DNA of 47,500 nt from Leishmania infantum JPCM5 (taxonomy: Eukaryota > Euglenozoa > Kinetoplastea > Trypanosomatida > Trypanosomatidae). Of the stretch, positions 9,080-19,079 are shown one piece after another. Where the stretch lies: positions 1 through 47,500 of the forward strand of contig NC_009420.2 in assembly GCF_000002875.2 (NCBI RefSeq). The letters are read 5' to 3'. Numbering within the stretch: position 1 is the first letter of the stretch; each line of letters begins with the position of its first letter. The notes under the pieces were generated by a model that saw only the letters and a program-made list of their open reading frames with translations, was not told the DNA's origin and searched no databases. The position numbers and the translations under genes were made by a program.

Positions 9080-11217
9080 CGCCTTCGCCCTTTTCCCGCT
9101 ACGTTCTATTTTTTTTTTGGGGGGAGGGAAGGTATGATCTACTATGCAAAACACGCGTGCATAAAATCGATGCCGGAGTGTGCGAGTGTTTGTGCGTGTG
9201 TGCGAAAGAGGTGGAGGAGGAGTGAGGAGTGGGGAAGGAGGTACAGTGAAGAGAACGTGTTGGGAGCGTTTTGTTTCTCCTATGCGTGAGAAGAAGGTAG
9301 TGGCCCACACCGGTCTTGAGTCGAGAAAAGCAGCGAAAGTAGCCACAGCAAAACACACAAGGCAATGAAAGGAGGGCGCAAAAGCGTCCGTTTTGAGGAG
9401 CCTTCGTATTTGCAAGCTGTGTGATGCGCCAGCAGACACGCATGTCAGCGACGTATAGAAACCCCCAGAGAGAGAAAAGAACGTCGAACGCGCCGACAAA
9501 GAGAAAAAGAGGTGGAATAGGATTGGAGTAATCGAGTGAGACAGCCCGCTTCGCATGGATGTAATTGTAGGCACGTTTTCACCGAGACATCGCTGGCAGT
9601 GGCATGAGCACGTCCTTGAGAGAAAGTAAGTATCCGGTGCAGCGGCAGGGTGGCCTCCGCTGCTGCAGAGTGATCGTCTGTAAACGGACAGAGAGAGGTG
9701 AAAGCGCCGCAGACTCTGCGATCGCGCATTGCCTCGTAGTGAGCTAGAGGTGTTCTTCGAGGCACCTCGGCTCTGCGATTCTGTTCAATTCATTTCGGGC
9801 GTTTGGTGTTGCTTCTTTTTCGTTTGGTATTCTGCTGTTGTTCTCTGTGCTCTCCATCGCTTGCATAGGTGGCTTTGGGGTCTTCTTTTTTTCTTAGAGA
9901 GTTAATTAAGAATGACGAGGACACACACCCGCACATCCATGCGCAGGAACACGCATGCGCACCGTCCCGCACAGAAACAAGAGAGAGCACAAACAAGCGA
10001 AAAGAGGGCCAACAACAGAAACAAAATGAACGTTTTCTTCAACTGTAAGAATGAAGCACAGAGGAACGCGTCACCATCCTCAGAGGAAACATGGAAACAA
10101 AGAAGAACACCACTGAGATCAAGAGTGCGTCTTGAGCACGTACAAGATCTGTAGCTATCGCCCCTCAGCCCACCGCTCTCCTCGGTGTCTCCCAGGCATG
10201 TGCTGACGAAACGAAGAAAAAGGAAAAGACGAGACGAGTAAGGGCATCCACCTCATCCGTGTACTCCTTCTGCAATCCCGCCAGTTTTTTTTTTGTCTGT
10301 GGTGCTGTCATTCATGTTTTCTCTAGTTGTTATGCTTCATGGAACGTGTGGCACTTTTTTTTTCGAGGTAACCGTGGTGATCGCGCCCTGGTGTCTTCTT
10401 GCTCTTTTCAGTGGGTGGAACGCTTGCTGGGATCCACTGTAGCAAAGACACAGCAACACCTACTTAAAGCGTTGGCTGCGAGAGGACAGCAGCGTCTTGT
10501 GGATGTGTTGCCTGGGTCGACATCTCGTTTTCGTCCGAGACTTAACCTCTCAAGCGAGGAAGTTGGCAAACGGGGCCTTTCCGCGCCCAACGCAGCGTCG
10601 AGCGACACTCTGTGCCGCGTGAGCAGTCCACAAACACGCGCATGCGCTCAAGGACTCCCTACTGAGCGATGGCGCTGCAAGAGCCACTCAGCTGAGTTTA
10701 CAACACTCCCACAAGAGTAGCGCACAGCGTTGATGCCCTCGAGTCTCTTGTTCCCGCCGTAGCAGCACCTCGGCACCTCGAGGAGCCCTCTTAGACGTTG
10801 AAACGGTCGCTAAAGGACCGCCAACAGCTTTCACACGTTCAGATGCCTGACAGTGTGTCGGTGGTTGCAATGGGCGCGATTGTTTCACGCGCACACGCAA
10901 TACAGAAAAAAAAATGAAAGGAAAGGGAAAGAAAAGAGGAAATAAGATACAACGAATCAAACCGAGCGCGTATAACAGTCATGTCTTTCTTCATTTTGGA
11001 TAGGGTAGCCACAGAGAGAGAGTGAGAGAGGACGGAGCAGGCTAGAGAAGGAACGAGCTTGGACGTGAGTGAAGGAAAAGCGACAAAGGTAAAATGGGAA
11101 AAGAGCAAGCAAGCCCTCGTCTTCACATGGGAGACGGAGAGGAGCCACACGGAGGGGAGCGGTGTTATTGCGTGCGAGAAGGATCGACAGAAGGCAGGGG
11201 TGGGCACTGCGTACCGC
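9080..11217. other. Spacer: PUF 3' UTR and deacetylase leader
   Basis: No gene seen in 2.1 kb. Near the deacetylase the minus strand has pyrimidine tracts (about 9120-9135 and 9200-9250) with AG dinucleotides at 9143-9142 and 9140-9139, so the splice site is ambiguous. T-runs on the plus strand occur near 10284 and 10350. Confidence 0.55.
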
Positions 11218-12879
11218 TTAGCGGTACTCAGGCAGGCCGCTACCGTTGATCATGCCCATGGTGAAAGATGGCGGTGGTGCATTGGGGATGCTGATCATCT
11301 GTTGTCCTTGCAACACAAAAGGCATGCCTATCATCCGCTGCGGCTGCAAGAAGGAGGCCATATCAGCATTCAGGTTGGTGAACGACACTTGCTGACCCAT
11401 GGAAGCGTCTGGCGCCATCATTGGAATGGCTGACATTCCTTGTGGGGGCATGTAGGGCGGAAGAAGCGGCTCTTGTTGTGCAGGTGGAGCCTGTGTGACG
11501 GTCGTGGCAGCCTCCTTTTTCTTCAGCAGACGCCGCGCTGCTTCACGGTGGCGCCGGGATAGCTTCGACTCGATCTTCACGCCATACGGGGAGTTTTTCA
11601 GGAGACTCTGCAGAGGTATGATAGCGTCGCGCAGCTGCGTCAGTTGGCCATCGTCGGAGGCGGTGGAGATGGCCGTCTGAATAACGTAATTCGCGAAGCT
11701 ATCTGTCAGCAGCTTTGGCAAGACATGCGGCGCCGTGAGTTCGTCGACCAACAGCTGTCGCACATCTGGCGACGACGTCTTCAGGCACTTCTCAATCACA
11801 TTGCTGCTAAACTTGTTGCACGAGAGCTCGGCCACGTGATGGAGCATCTGCCTAATAATTTGATTGGTGTAGTTCGGCGCCGTCGGCACGGCGTCGTCGT
11901 CAGCGTCCTCCTTCTTTGAGCCGTTGATATCTTGCTGCTTGTCGAGAATGAACTGAACAACATAGTTGCCAAAGGGATCCTGCACCAGTTTCAGCGAGTT
12001 GTTGAGTACCGTGTTGATGATGGTAGTGTGATACGGTTTGGGGGCGTGTTGCAGGCACTTTTGAATGATGCAGCACCCCTGACGGTTTTTGCAAATGTCG
12101 ATGCAGTTGTCGGCTATCTTCTGGAAGATGCGCTCGTATATCGCGGCAGCGCCGGAGGCACTCTTGTCGGAGTCGCCCAGCTGGCAAAAGCGGGCAGACG
12201 TGATCAGCTTTGAGAGGGAGTGGTTGCCGTTAATGTCTTTCGCAACGTCGACAATCGATGGCTCCAGCACACTCGTGTACACATCGAACTCCTCATGTGT
12301 GCACAGCACATCGATGATGCGCTGGGAGACGCGCGCGCCATTCGTGTTGCACGCCACCGTGACAATATCGCTGGAAAGCTCCCTAATCAGCAGCAGCACT
12401 TCCGACAGGTCGTGCTCGTTCGTTGTGGGGTCGTAGAAAATGTCGCCCATGGTGACCGGCTTTGTTCCCGAGCGCAGCAGCGGCACCAGGTGCTGCATCA
12501 GTTCGCTTCCGTTGGCGTCATTGGACAGGTCCAGCGCATGGCGAATGCACTCCTGCGCGAACACGTTGCGGAACGGGATCTTTTGCCGCGCCGCGTCATC
12601 CTCCTTGCCAAACTCCTGTACGTAGCGGCACGCCTCAACCAACTTGAGTGCGTCTCGAAGCCCCGTGGCATCCCGCACGCAGCTGGCGATCACCTCGTTC
12701 ACTCGATCCACGTCCGCGTTGCCTGACTTGTTTTCGTCGATGGTGCGCTTCGCCGCCTCCGTTGCCTTCGTTTGGATCTCACTTTCGAGGAACTTGATGC
12801 TCGTATCCACCTCAGAGAGGTCCTTGAGAATCTCCTGGCGGCGCGCGTAGAGGGCTGTCAACTTCTCCTCTGACGACAT
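11218..12879 (-). CDS. Pumilio/PUF-family RNA-binding protein
   Basis: This 553-residue protein binds mRNA 3' UTR elements through Puf repeats and, in this family, controls mRNA stability or translation in the cytoplasm. Repeat cores are visible near residues 173-190 (NTNGARVSQR), 213-226 (NGNHSLSK), 260-275 (QGCCIIQK), 297-312 (FGNYVVQF), 352-367 (FSSNVIEK), 390-405 (FANYVIQT) and 427-440 (YGVKIESK). By the known code, NYxxQ repeats should read U and SNxxE should read G. An N-terminal coiled coil (about 1-60) precedes them. The last 90 residues are Pro/Gln/Met-rich and probably disordered. The ATG at 12879 is chosen because further upstream lies a CA microsatellite and a pyrimidine tract. 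In a system without individual promoters, such proteins are main regulators of gene expression. Confidence 0.93.
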   Translation of the reverse strand: MSSEEKLTALYARRQEILKDLSEVDTSIKFLESEIQTKATEAAKRTIDENKSGNADVDRVNEVIASCVRDATGLRDALKLVEACRYVQEFGKEDDAARQKIPFRNVFAQECIRHALDLSNDANGSELMQHLVPLLRSGTKPVTMGDIFYDPTTNEHDLSEVLLLIRELSSDIVTVACNTNGARVSQRIIDVLCTHEEFDVYTSVLEPSIVDVAKDINGNHSLSKLITSARFCQLGDSDKSASGAAAIYERIFQKIADNCIDICKNRQGCCIIQKCLQHAPKPYHTTIINTVLNNSLKLVQDPFGNYVVQFILDKQQDINGSKKEDADDDAVPTAPNYTNQIIRQMLHHVAELSCNKFSSNVIEKCLKTSSPDVRQLLVDELTAPHVLPKLLTDSFANYVIQTAISTASDDGQLTQLRDAIIPLQSLLKNSPYGVKIESKLSRRHREAARRLLKKKEAATTVTQAPPAQQEPLLPPYMPPQGMSAIPMMAPDASMGQQVSFTNLNADMASFLQPQRMIGMPFVLQGQQMISIPNAPPPSFTMGMINGSGLPEYR

Positions 12880-12915
12880 GTTGGCGGAATGGCGATTGCC
12901 GAATCCCCTTCTTTC

Positions 12916-12938
12916 TGTGTGTGTGTGTGTGTGTGTGT
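12916..12938. repeat. (TG)n microsatellite in PUF leader
   Basis: About eleven TG units on the plus strand (CA on the transcript strand), 37 nt upstream of the PUF ATG and downstream of the predicted acceptor at 12959, so probably part of the mature 5' UTR. Confidence 0.8.
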
Positions 12939-12958
12939 CAGGGAGAGAGGAATCGAGT

Positions 12959-12999
12959 CTGAAAGCAAAGGCGAGGAGAGAGGAGGGGAGAGAGAGGGT
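12959..12999 (-). promoter_or_regulatory. Predicted spliced-leader acceptor, PUF gene
   Basis: The minus strand has CCCTCTCTCTCCCCTCCTCT followed by CTCCTCGCCTTTGCTTTCAG, with the AG at 12960-12959. This gives a leader of about 80 nt containing the CA repeat. Confidence 0.55.
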
Positions 13000-14614
13000 C
13001 TGCGCGGGCAGCGAGGTTTTTTTTTTTGAAATGTGCGTGTGCAGCAGCTGCAAGTGAGGCGACGTGTAATGTGACGCACAGATACTCCCTTGTTGGCCGC
13101 GACGCACAACAAAGGAAAAAGGCACAATAATCACAGCGTAAGGACAAACCAAGAGGGAAATAGAAAAGAGAAATCCAGACACACCAGAGTGACAGAAGGG
13201 CAAAAGAGAGTGAGACAAACACGTTTCGAATTGAAACGTCGGTAGACGTCGGAAGCAAACGGAAAGAAAAAACTGTACTAGGCACACAGTGTGTGTGTGT
13301 GTTTTGTTCGCGTTTTTGGTGTTTGTGTGGGTGTCAGTGTACGGCAGTGCACCTACACGGCTTCTCAAGCCTTTCGAGAATTCAGTAGTATTGTGTGCAC
13401 GAGCGACAGGGAATACGTACTCCCGCACCGCGACTTCTTCGGGAACGATGAGTGCTAAGTTGTGTATACCGGCGGACAGAAAGCTGATGGGAGTAAGGAG
13501 AGAAGCGTGAGAACAGATGATCTCATGAATAGCGGGAGATTACTCCACAGAAACGACGAGGGCGGCCGGAGTAAGGAGTTCATGGTGGCGCGATGGGCAA
13601 GATGGGAGAAAGAGAGTTGCTAGGGTGCACCGTCTGCGATGAAAATCGTTGTTGGCGATGACGAGAGCGGCTAAAGGGAGGGTGTAGCGTTGCCCTAAAC
13701 TCATTGCGTCATGGGGTGACGCCAACAGTCGCTGTTTTTTTTTTTGGATGTCTCAGTGACCTTTGGGAAAAGGGATCGTAACAAAAAAAAAACGGTGTAC
13801 AACTGCATCAGGAAGAATATCGGAAGCTGCGGCCTTCCTTTCGGTGGAGTAATGATGGCACCACTGACATTTGTTAACGCTAACAAGAGAAAAAAAAAAA
13901 CGCTTGGTGCATACAGTTGGGAAGCAAGAAGTGTCAGACAGTAGGTGCGTGTCGCCTTCACATGCACTGAAAGCTGTCCTTCCCCTGGCCGCTGAAAGTA
14001 GCAGCTCTTGAGCCTGGCCCCCGTTCGTCGTTTTTGTTTGTGAGTGAGATCGTCTTTAGGAACGCATTAAAAAAAAGGAGAAAAGAAAATCGTTTTTCAA
14101 TTTGGTGCTCACAGGTTGTTCTGCCTTGACTGTCTGCAACAGCGTTGCGGTGAGTATGTGTGTGCGTGCATCTTTTCTTCTCTTGGTGCACTCTCTCGCT
14201 TTTGTCACCTCGCTCGAGGGTCGAAAGTAGCCTCGGCCTCCACTCCCAAGTCCTCTTTGCGATACCATACTCGGTCGCACCCATCTACGTATTTGGTGAA
14301 ACGCGAAAGACGGAAGCAGGCAAAGAAAAGAGGACGGCATTGCTACCGCCGTCCCCTTCTGCTCACTTCCTACCCAACGCCAAAATGGAGGCACACAGTA
14401 CAAGGAACGGGGAAAAAACGTGAAAGAGATGCTGAGCTGCTTTGAAAAGGGGCTAGGCGTTGCGCTAACTTGTCAGGTGCACAAGAGATGCGACGGCATC
14501 GCACAAGGTCTCGAGGACTTGGAAACCATCAACAACAACAAAAAAAGCTAGAGATACAGGCAGTGGCACCCTCCAAGACATGCGCGCAGGTGTTCACTGC
14601 GAACACTTTTATGC

Positions 14615-16306
14615 CTACATGTGCGAATACATTTGTTCAGTGCTCGCAGCAAGCTCGATGTAACGCTTGTATAGCTCATCGTACACCCGAGCAGCCTCTG
14701 GGCACGGCTTGTACGCGGTAGAAGAGCCGCTCGCCATCTTTTCCTGCGCCTCAGGGATGCTCTCGTAACACGCCGCAGCCGTTGCAGCGGCAATAGCAGA
14801 TCCCAACGCACAGACTTGCTCGCTTTTACACACGGTAATAGGCATGTTCAGCACGTCCGAAAGGATCTGAATGGCCAGCGGCGACTTCTTAGCGATGCCA
14901 CCAACTGCAATGACGCTGTCAATGCGGACACCCTCTCGTCGAAAGCGCTCCACGATGGCGCGCGACCCGTACGCCGTCGCCTCCACCAGCGCGCGATATA
15001 CACTTGCCGCGTCGCTACCGAGGGTAAGGCCTCCGATGACCGATTTGAGGTTCTGGTTGGCATCAGGGGTGCGCCGTCCGTTGAACCAGTCCAGGGCGTG
15101 CACGCTGCTCTCGCCGGGACGAATCCGACTGGCATCTTCGGTGAGGGTGATGAGCATCTTCCTCTTTATCTCACGCTTCAGCTCTGCCTTGGCGTTCTCG
15201 TCGAGCAGCGTCGTGCTGGCTATGAGTCGTACAGAGGAGTACTGGAGAAATTCAGAGAACCACGCGAAGACGTCGCCGTACGCGGACTGACCAGCCTCGA
15301 GGCCAATCATATGTGGCACGATAGAGCCGTTGACCTGCCCACAAATTCCCTTTACGCGGCGGTGGCCGAGAATGCTGGAGTCGATCACCATCATGTCACA
15401 GGTCGACGTTCCCATGACACGCACAAAGGAGTAAGGCTTGATGCCGGCACCAACGGCGCCGAGGTGAGCATCGATGGCGCCGCACGCCACGGCCACCCTC
15501 GTGCTCAATCCAAGACGCAGCGCCCACTCCTCGCTCAGTGTACCCACCGGCTTGTCGATGGTCTCTGTGGCGTCGCTCATGCGGGACCGCAAGAGCCCCA
15601 AGCGCGGGTGCAACTGGTCAAAGAAGCTGCGTGGCGGGAAGCCGCCCCAGCTCTCGTGCCACATTGCCTTGTGCCCGCATGCGCACCGGGAACGAATGAG
15701 CTTCTGATACGATGTGACACCGGTGAAGAGGGCTGGAAGCCACTCGCTGCACTCTACAATGCCGTACGCGGCCTGAGACACCTTCTCGTCGCTGCGGATC
15801 ACGTGCAGCGCCTTCGACCAGAACCACTCGGAGGAGTAGGTGCCTCCGCAGAAGGAAGTGTAGTCGGGGGTGCTTCTGTGTGCCAACGCATTGATTGCAG
15901 CGGCCTCCTTTACAGAGGTGTGGTCTTTCCAGAGAATAAACATAGCGTTCGGGTTATTGGCAAACGAGGGGCGAAGGGCGAGCGGTGTGCAGGTCTCGTC
16001 GACCATGCACGGTGTGCTACCGGTCGTATCGAAGGCGAGCCCAACCAAGTTGTCCCGCGCCGCTGGGCCAGCTGCCTTCAGCACCCTAGTGATGACATTC
16101 TCTGCCGCTTCCATGTAGTCGCACGGATGCTGGCGGTACTGCATCAGCTTGGGGTTGCAGTACTCCCCCTTGTTCCAGCGCGGGTAGCTGAAGACGGCGC
16201 TCTGCAGCTCCGCCCCATCCCGCACGCGCACCAGCACCGCTCGCGCGGAATCGGACCCGTAATCCAGACCAATAACGAGTGGCTCTGCCATCTGTTCAGG
16301 GATCAT
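14615..16306 (-). CDS. araB: Ribulokinase, bacterial AraB type (FGGY kinase)
   Basis: This 563-residue FGGY carbohydrate kinase closely follows bacterial L-ribulokinase, which phosphorylates ribulose with ATP. Visible AraB signatures are VIGLDYGSDSARAV near residue 11, YPRWNKGEYCNPKLMQYRQHP, FDTTGSTP, NPNAMFILWKDHT, GGTYSSEWFWSKALHV, CGHKAMWHESWGG, the region around the catalytic aspartate in GAIDAHLGAVGAG, MGTSTCDMM, KGICGQVNGS and IGLEAGQSAYGD. The C-terminal actin-like lobe with AVGGIAKKSP and ALGSAIAAA is complete. Family length is about 565. The first ATG in frame is at 16306; the ATG at 16291 (MAEPLVIGLDYG) matches bacterial starts better, and a short upstream ORF overlaps 16306. The C-terminus SHM fits the relaxed kinetoplastid PTS1, suggesting the glycosome. 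No arabinose isomerase or epimerase gene is nearby, so the source of ribulose is unknown. Confidence 0.95.
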   Translation of the reverse strand: MIPEQMAEPLVIGLDYGSDSARAVLVRVRDGAELQSAVFSYPRWNKGEYCNPKLMQYRQHPCDYMEAAENVITRVLKAAGPAARDNLVGLAFDTTGSTPCMVDETCTPLALRPSFANNPNAMFILWKDHTSVKEAAAINALAHRSTPDYTSFCGGTYSSEWFWSKALHVIRSDEKVSQAAYGIVECSEWLPALFTGVTSYQKLIRSRCACGHKAMWHESWGGFPPRSFFDQLHPRLGLLRSRMSDATETIDKPVGTLSEEWALRLGLSTRVAVACGAIDAHLGAVGAGIKPYSFVRVMGTSTCDMMVIDSSILGHRRVKGICGQVNGSIVPHMIGLEAGQSAYGDVFAWFSEFLQYSSVRLIASTTLLDENAKAELKREIKRKMLITLTEDASRIRPGESSVHALDWFNGRRTPDANQNLKSVIGGLTLGSDAASVYRALVEATAYGSRAIVERFRREGVRIDSVIAVGGIAKKSPLAIQILSDVLNMPITVCKSEQVCALGSAIAAATAAACYESIPEAQEKMASGSSTAYKPCPEAARVYDELYKRYIELAASTEQMYSHM

Positions 16307-16316
16307 CGCTTTCCAT
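16296..16316 (-). promoter_or_regulatory. Six-codon uORF overlapping one possible ribulokinase start
   Basis: On the minus strand ATG GAA AGC GAT GAT CCC TGA runs from 16316 to 16296, out of frame with the kinase. It overlaps the ATG at 16306 and ends 5 nt before the ATG at 16291. It may lower translation or favour the downstream start. Confidence 0.45.
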
Positions 16317-16333
16317 ATCAATACGTACGCGAG

Positions 16334-16360
16334 CTGGAAGAAAAGCCGGTATAGAAAAAA
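16334..16360 (-). promoter_or_regulatory. Predicted spliced-leader acceptor, ribulokinase
   Basis: The minus strand reads CATTTTTTCTATACCGGC then TTTTCTTCCAG, with the AG at 16335-16334, 28 nt before the ATG at 16306. If correct, the first AUG in the mRNA would be a short uORF at 16316. Confidence 0.55.
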
Positions 16361-17016
16361 TGATGTGGATGGGAGGGGGCGTGCTTGTCAAGCACTTCTG
16401 TCACTTGTTCGAGGGCAACGGCTCCTTTGGAGAGCGCATCACGTTTTGTGAGCATCGAAAAGTGCGAAAATACACCGGAGAGAGAAATCTCGCAGAAGGC
16501 ACGCCGTTCGTAGTAGTGCAACGAGAGGAATAAAAGAGCACGGTCGATGCCAACAGTAGAAGCACCACAAGAGAGAGCACGTGTGCGTGTGGGGGGGGGG
16601 GGGGAGGGGCACGCGTTATCGGTGGATGGTCAGTGCGATATGAAGGAGACAGCACCCTCGCGACCGTGATGGCGCCATCGAGAAACAAAGGGAAGGGCCG
16701 AAACACATACCGGCGTGCATTACGCCGATTCGCACACCCCCCCCCAAAAAAAAAAAAACGGCAAAAAAAAGGGGTAGGGCGCCACGGTGGTCAGAACGCC
16801 ACGGAAGGGGACGCAGGCGCGTCGGCGTGTGAGCAGCAGCCGCGCGGCTTTGATTGTTCACAGGAAGCGAAAGTGCGCCCCTCAAAAGCTTTTTGAGTTC
16901 CAAACGCTCACCATGGCAACGTTGAACGAAAGAGTTACAGACAGTGTGCCCACGCGAGGCAAACACGACACCGCGGCACAACAGTAGAGTCCGTGAAGGT
17001 GATAAAGAGAAGGCAA

Positions 17017-17044
17017 TACGCATATATATATATATATATGCGTA
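17017..17044. repeat. Perfect 28-bp AT-rich palindrome
   Basis: TACGCATA, alternating TA steps and TATGCGTA form an exact inverted repeat of 28 bp, about 120 nt beyond the stop of the SAP-domain gene. It could extrude as a cruciform or fold as a hairpin in the 3' UTR. Confidence 0.9.
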
Positions 17045-17163
17045 GTGGAACACGACAGATGCTTTTGCGGAGAATAAAAGGCACAAACAAGCAGAAGAAA
17101 ACCGTAACACCGAACACTCCAAAAGCTGGTCGCGGAGGCTGAGGGAGACCTGTGTCTCAGCTG

Positions 17164-18132
17164 CTACGCGCTGATTCGCCGACGCGTCGAAAGCGGTGCG
17201 TCGTCGGCGTCCTCCGGTGGACGCGTATGAAACCCCCAAGACGCGCGTGCCCCTCCCCGAAAAAGGCGCGAGCCCGCGTGCACCAGCGCACCCCAAATGC
17301 TATTGTTCTTTTCGTCACTAGTGTGGCAGTTTGGCGACTTCCGTTGCGACGGCAGCGGACTCAATGGTGGGGACAGCACCGATACGCCAGAATTCAGCTT
17401 AGTCTCGTGGCGGAGAGAGCCCTGCAACGTTCGTTGACCTGCACCGAGACGTAGAGGTCCAGTTTCCAACGCGCGCTCCGACTCGTGCGCACGCAGCTTC
17501 TGTACGCGCTTCACGAGACACGCCTTGTTACCAGCAATCGAAAGTCCACGATTACGCAGAAGTTCTTTCAGCTCCGCCACTGTCATCTGTGTCGGATTGT
17601 GTATATGGGAATGTGGAGGACGCGCTCTCGCGGCTTTGGTGGCGCGCGGGCGTGAAACAGGCGAATCATCGCTGCTGGTCTCCTCCAAGTCGGAGTCTTC
17701 TTCTTCCATATACGTGGAGCTAGAGGCCCCAGAGCTGCAGGACTCTGTTGACTCACTCTCAGGTCGCGCCGCGTTCAAGAATCCTTTCAGAAAGGAACGA
17801 CATGTCTTTAGAGCATCGCGAATGTCGGCGGCCTGCGCAGCGTCGCGGGGCGTAGAGAAACGCCCGCTGCCGTCTGTGAGCAGAAATCCATCATAGGAGA
17901 CGAGCAACGCTTTGTCAGCCGTCGCGACAGGCGCTGCTTCGGCGGTCGCGTCGACTGGGCGCGGAGGCGGGGACACCGAGTGGGGAGATTGTTGCGAAGA
18001 CGTTGGCGGAGAAAGAGGCACGAGAAGCTGCGTGTGACGCGACTGCCGCGTCGGTGGAGTGCCAGAGAGCTCGCTCAGGAGTACCTCATTTTCATCAGCC
18101 ACGTACACAAGTCGCCGCTTTACCGGGTCCAT
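17164..18132 (-). CDS. SAP-domain protein
   Basis: This 322-residue protein carries one SAP motif at about residues 181-214: MTVAELKELLRNRGLSIAG followed by NKACLVKRVQKL. SAP helices bind DNA, often AT-rich, in nuclear proteins of transcription, repair and RNA processing. The rest looks mostly disordered: a Pro/Ser-rich stretch (23-62), a short structured segment around LLVSYDGFLLTDGSGRF (76-92) and AADIRDALKTCRSFLKGFL (101-119), an acidic serine-rich block (125-160) that could be phosphorylated by casein kinase 2, and a basic patch before the SAP motif (RPRATKAARARPP) that could serve nuclear import. The ATG at 18132 is the first in the frame. The partner and exact role are unknown; nuclear location is inference from the domain. 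Confidence 0.8.
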   Translation of the reverse strand: MDPVKRRLVYVADENEVLLSELSGTPPTRQSRHTQLLVPLSPPTSSQQSPHSVSPPPRPVDATAEAAPVATADKALLVSYDGFLLTDGSGRFSTPRDAAQAADIRDALKTCRSFLKGFLNAARPESESTESCSSGASSSTYMEEEDSDLEETSSDDSPVSRPRATKAARARPPHSHIHNPTQMTVAELKELLRNRGLSIAGNKACLVKRVQKLRAHESERALETGPLRLGAGQRTLQGSLRHETKLNSGVSVLSPPLSPLPSQRKSPNCHTSDEKNNSIWGALVHAGSRLFRGGARASWGFHTRPPEDADDAPLSTRRRISA

Positions 18133-19079
18133 GGCGCCAAGACTGCAGCGCAGCTGCCCGTACCTGTGAGCGAATCTATCTAGGTTTTTTTTTTGGGTGG
18201 GTGTGCGTCTGTGTGCGAGTGCGGTGTTGAGCCCTGGTAAGAGGCAAAAGTTCTCTAGTTGCCCGGAATGGGCACCGCGTGGGTGGATGAAAACGCAGAG
18301 TACGGTGTTTCCTCGATTGACGCGCGGAAGGCTTCAGCGGATTCGTGAAGTCGCGCCGCGCACACTGCTTGTCTTCGTGCATGAGCACCGTCGTGATGAG
18401 TGCGCAGTAGAGAGATATGGAAAGAGTTGAAATTTCCAAAGAAAAAAAAACACAGAAATGGTTCAAAGGAAAGAGGAAGAGGTTTACGGAGAGGACAGAA
18501 GACGCGCGGGCGCACGGGACCCGGTGATCGGCGGAGAGAAGCTCCAGCACACGTAAGCCGTGAGGAAGAAGTGCAATGGCCTCCAATGAACTCCGTACAA
18601 AGGTCGCTCTCACTGCCTGAATGTGCGCGCATAGCCTGTCTTCAGTGAAGGCGTTACACAAGGGAGCGTTTAGCTTGAACTGCATCGACCGCGCATCGTT
18701 GTATGTGCATGTGTGTGTGTGTGTGTGTGTGTGTGTTTTAGAGGGGAAGAGGCAGCTCCTTCGATGCGGCCAATCTTCAGTCCGTCCGGAAGATCACATG
18801 ATCGTGACTGCGTACCGTCTGCATCACGTCTGTTCATCCTCATTCCTGCCTTCTTCAGCAGCTCTGACATTTCGCTGCTTGCATTCTCTTAGCGAAAACG
18901 AGAAAAAAAAGCTGCCAAACCCAACGCTAACATTGCGCACACGAGACACGGAACGGTACATGTATAGCACAGGCAAAAACGACGAGGGATGGAGTGAGAA
19001 GAAAAACTGAAACCAACAAAAGAGGAGGGAGGTCACTTACGGCAGACAGCGCATTTCCGTTCTAAGGTGCCTGTTGCAC
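18133..19079. other. Spacer: SAP leader and TPR-gene 3' UTR
   Basis: No gene seen. Pyrimidine tracts on the minus strand near 18435-18490 may direct splicing of the SAP-domain gene. A TG microsatellite lies at 18710-18736. Confidence 0.55.
18710..18736. repeat. (TG)n microsatellite
   Basis: About thirteen TG units on the plus strand in the spacer between the TPR gene and the SAP-domain gene. Confidence 0.85.

Larger units (their letters stand above)
12880..14614. other. Spacer: ribulokinase 3' UTR
   Basis: No gene seen. The 1.7 kb contains the PUF leader and several A/T homopolymers on the plus strand (about 13018-13027, 13735-13745, 13783-13791, 13890-13900), typical of trypanosomatid untranslated regions. 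Confidence 0.55.
16307..17163. other. Spacer: SAP-protein 3' UTR, homopolymers and palindrome
   Basis: No gene seen. The plus strand has a G-run near 16590-16603, C and A runs near 16739-16770 and the AT palindrome at 17017-17044. Confidence 0.6.

Noticed and set aside
9080..9574. 165-codon N-terminal extension of the deacetylase
   Set aside because: It is Ser/Phe/Leu/Thr-rich sequence read through pyrimidine tracts, and the conserved fold begins at 9079.
14816..16354. 512-codon plus-strand open frame
   Set aside because: It is the exact antisense of the ribulokinase gene, has no domain, and results from GC-rich codon use on the other strand.
16616..17296. 226-codon minus-strand frame below the SAP-domain gene
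   Set aside because: It overlaps the SAP gene end in another frame and runs through homopolymers and the AT palindrome.
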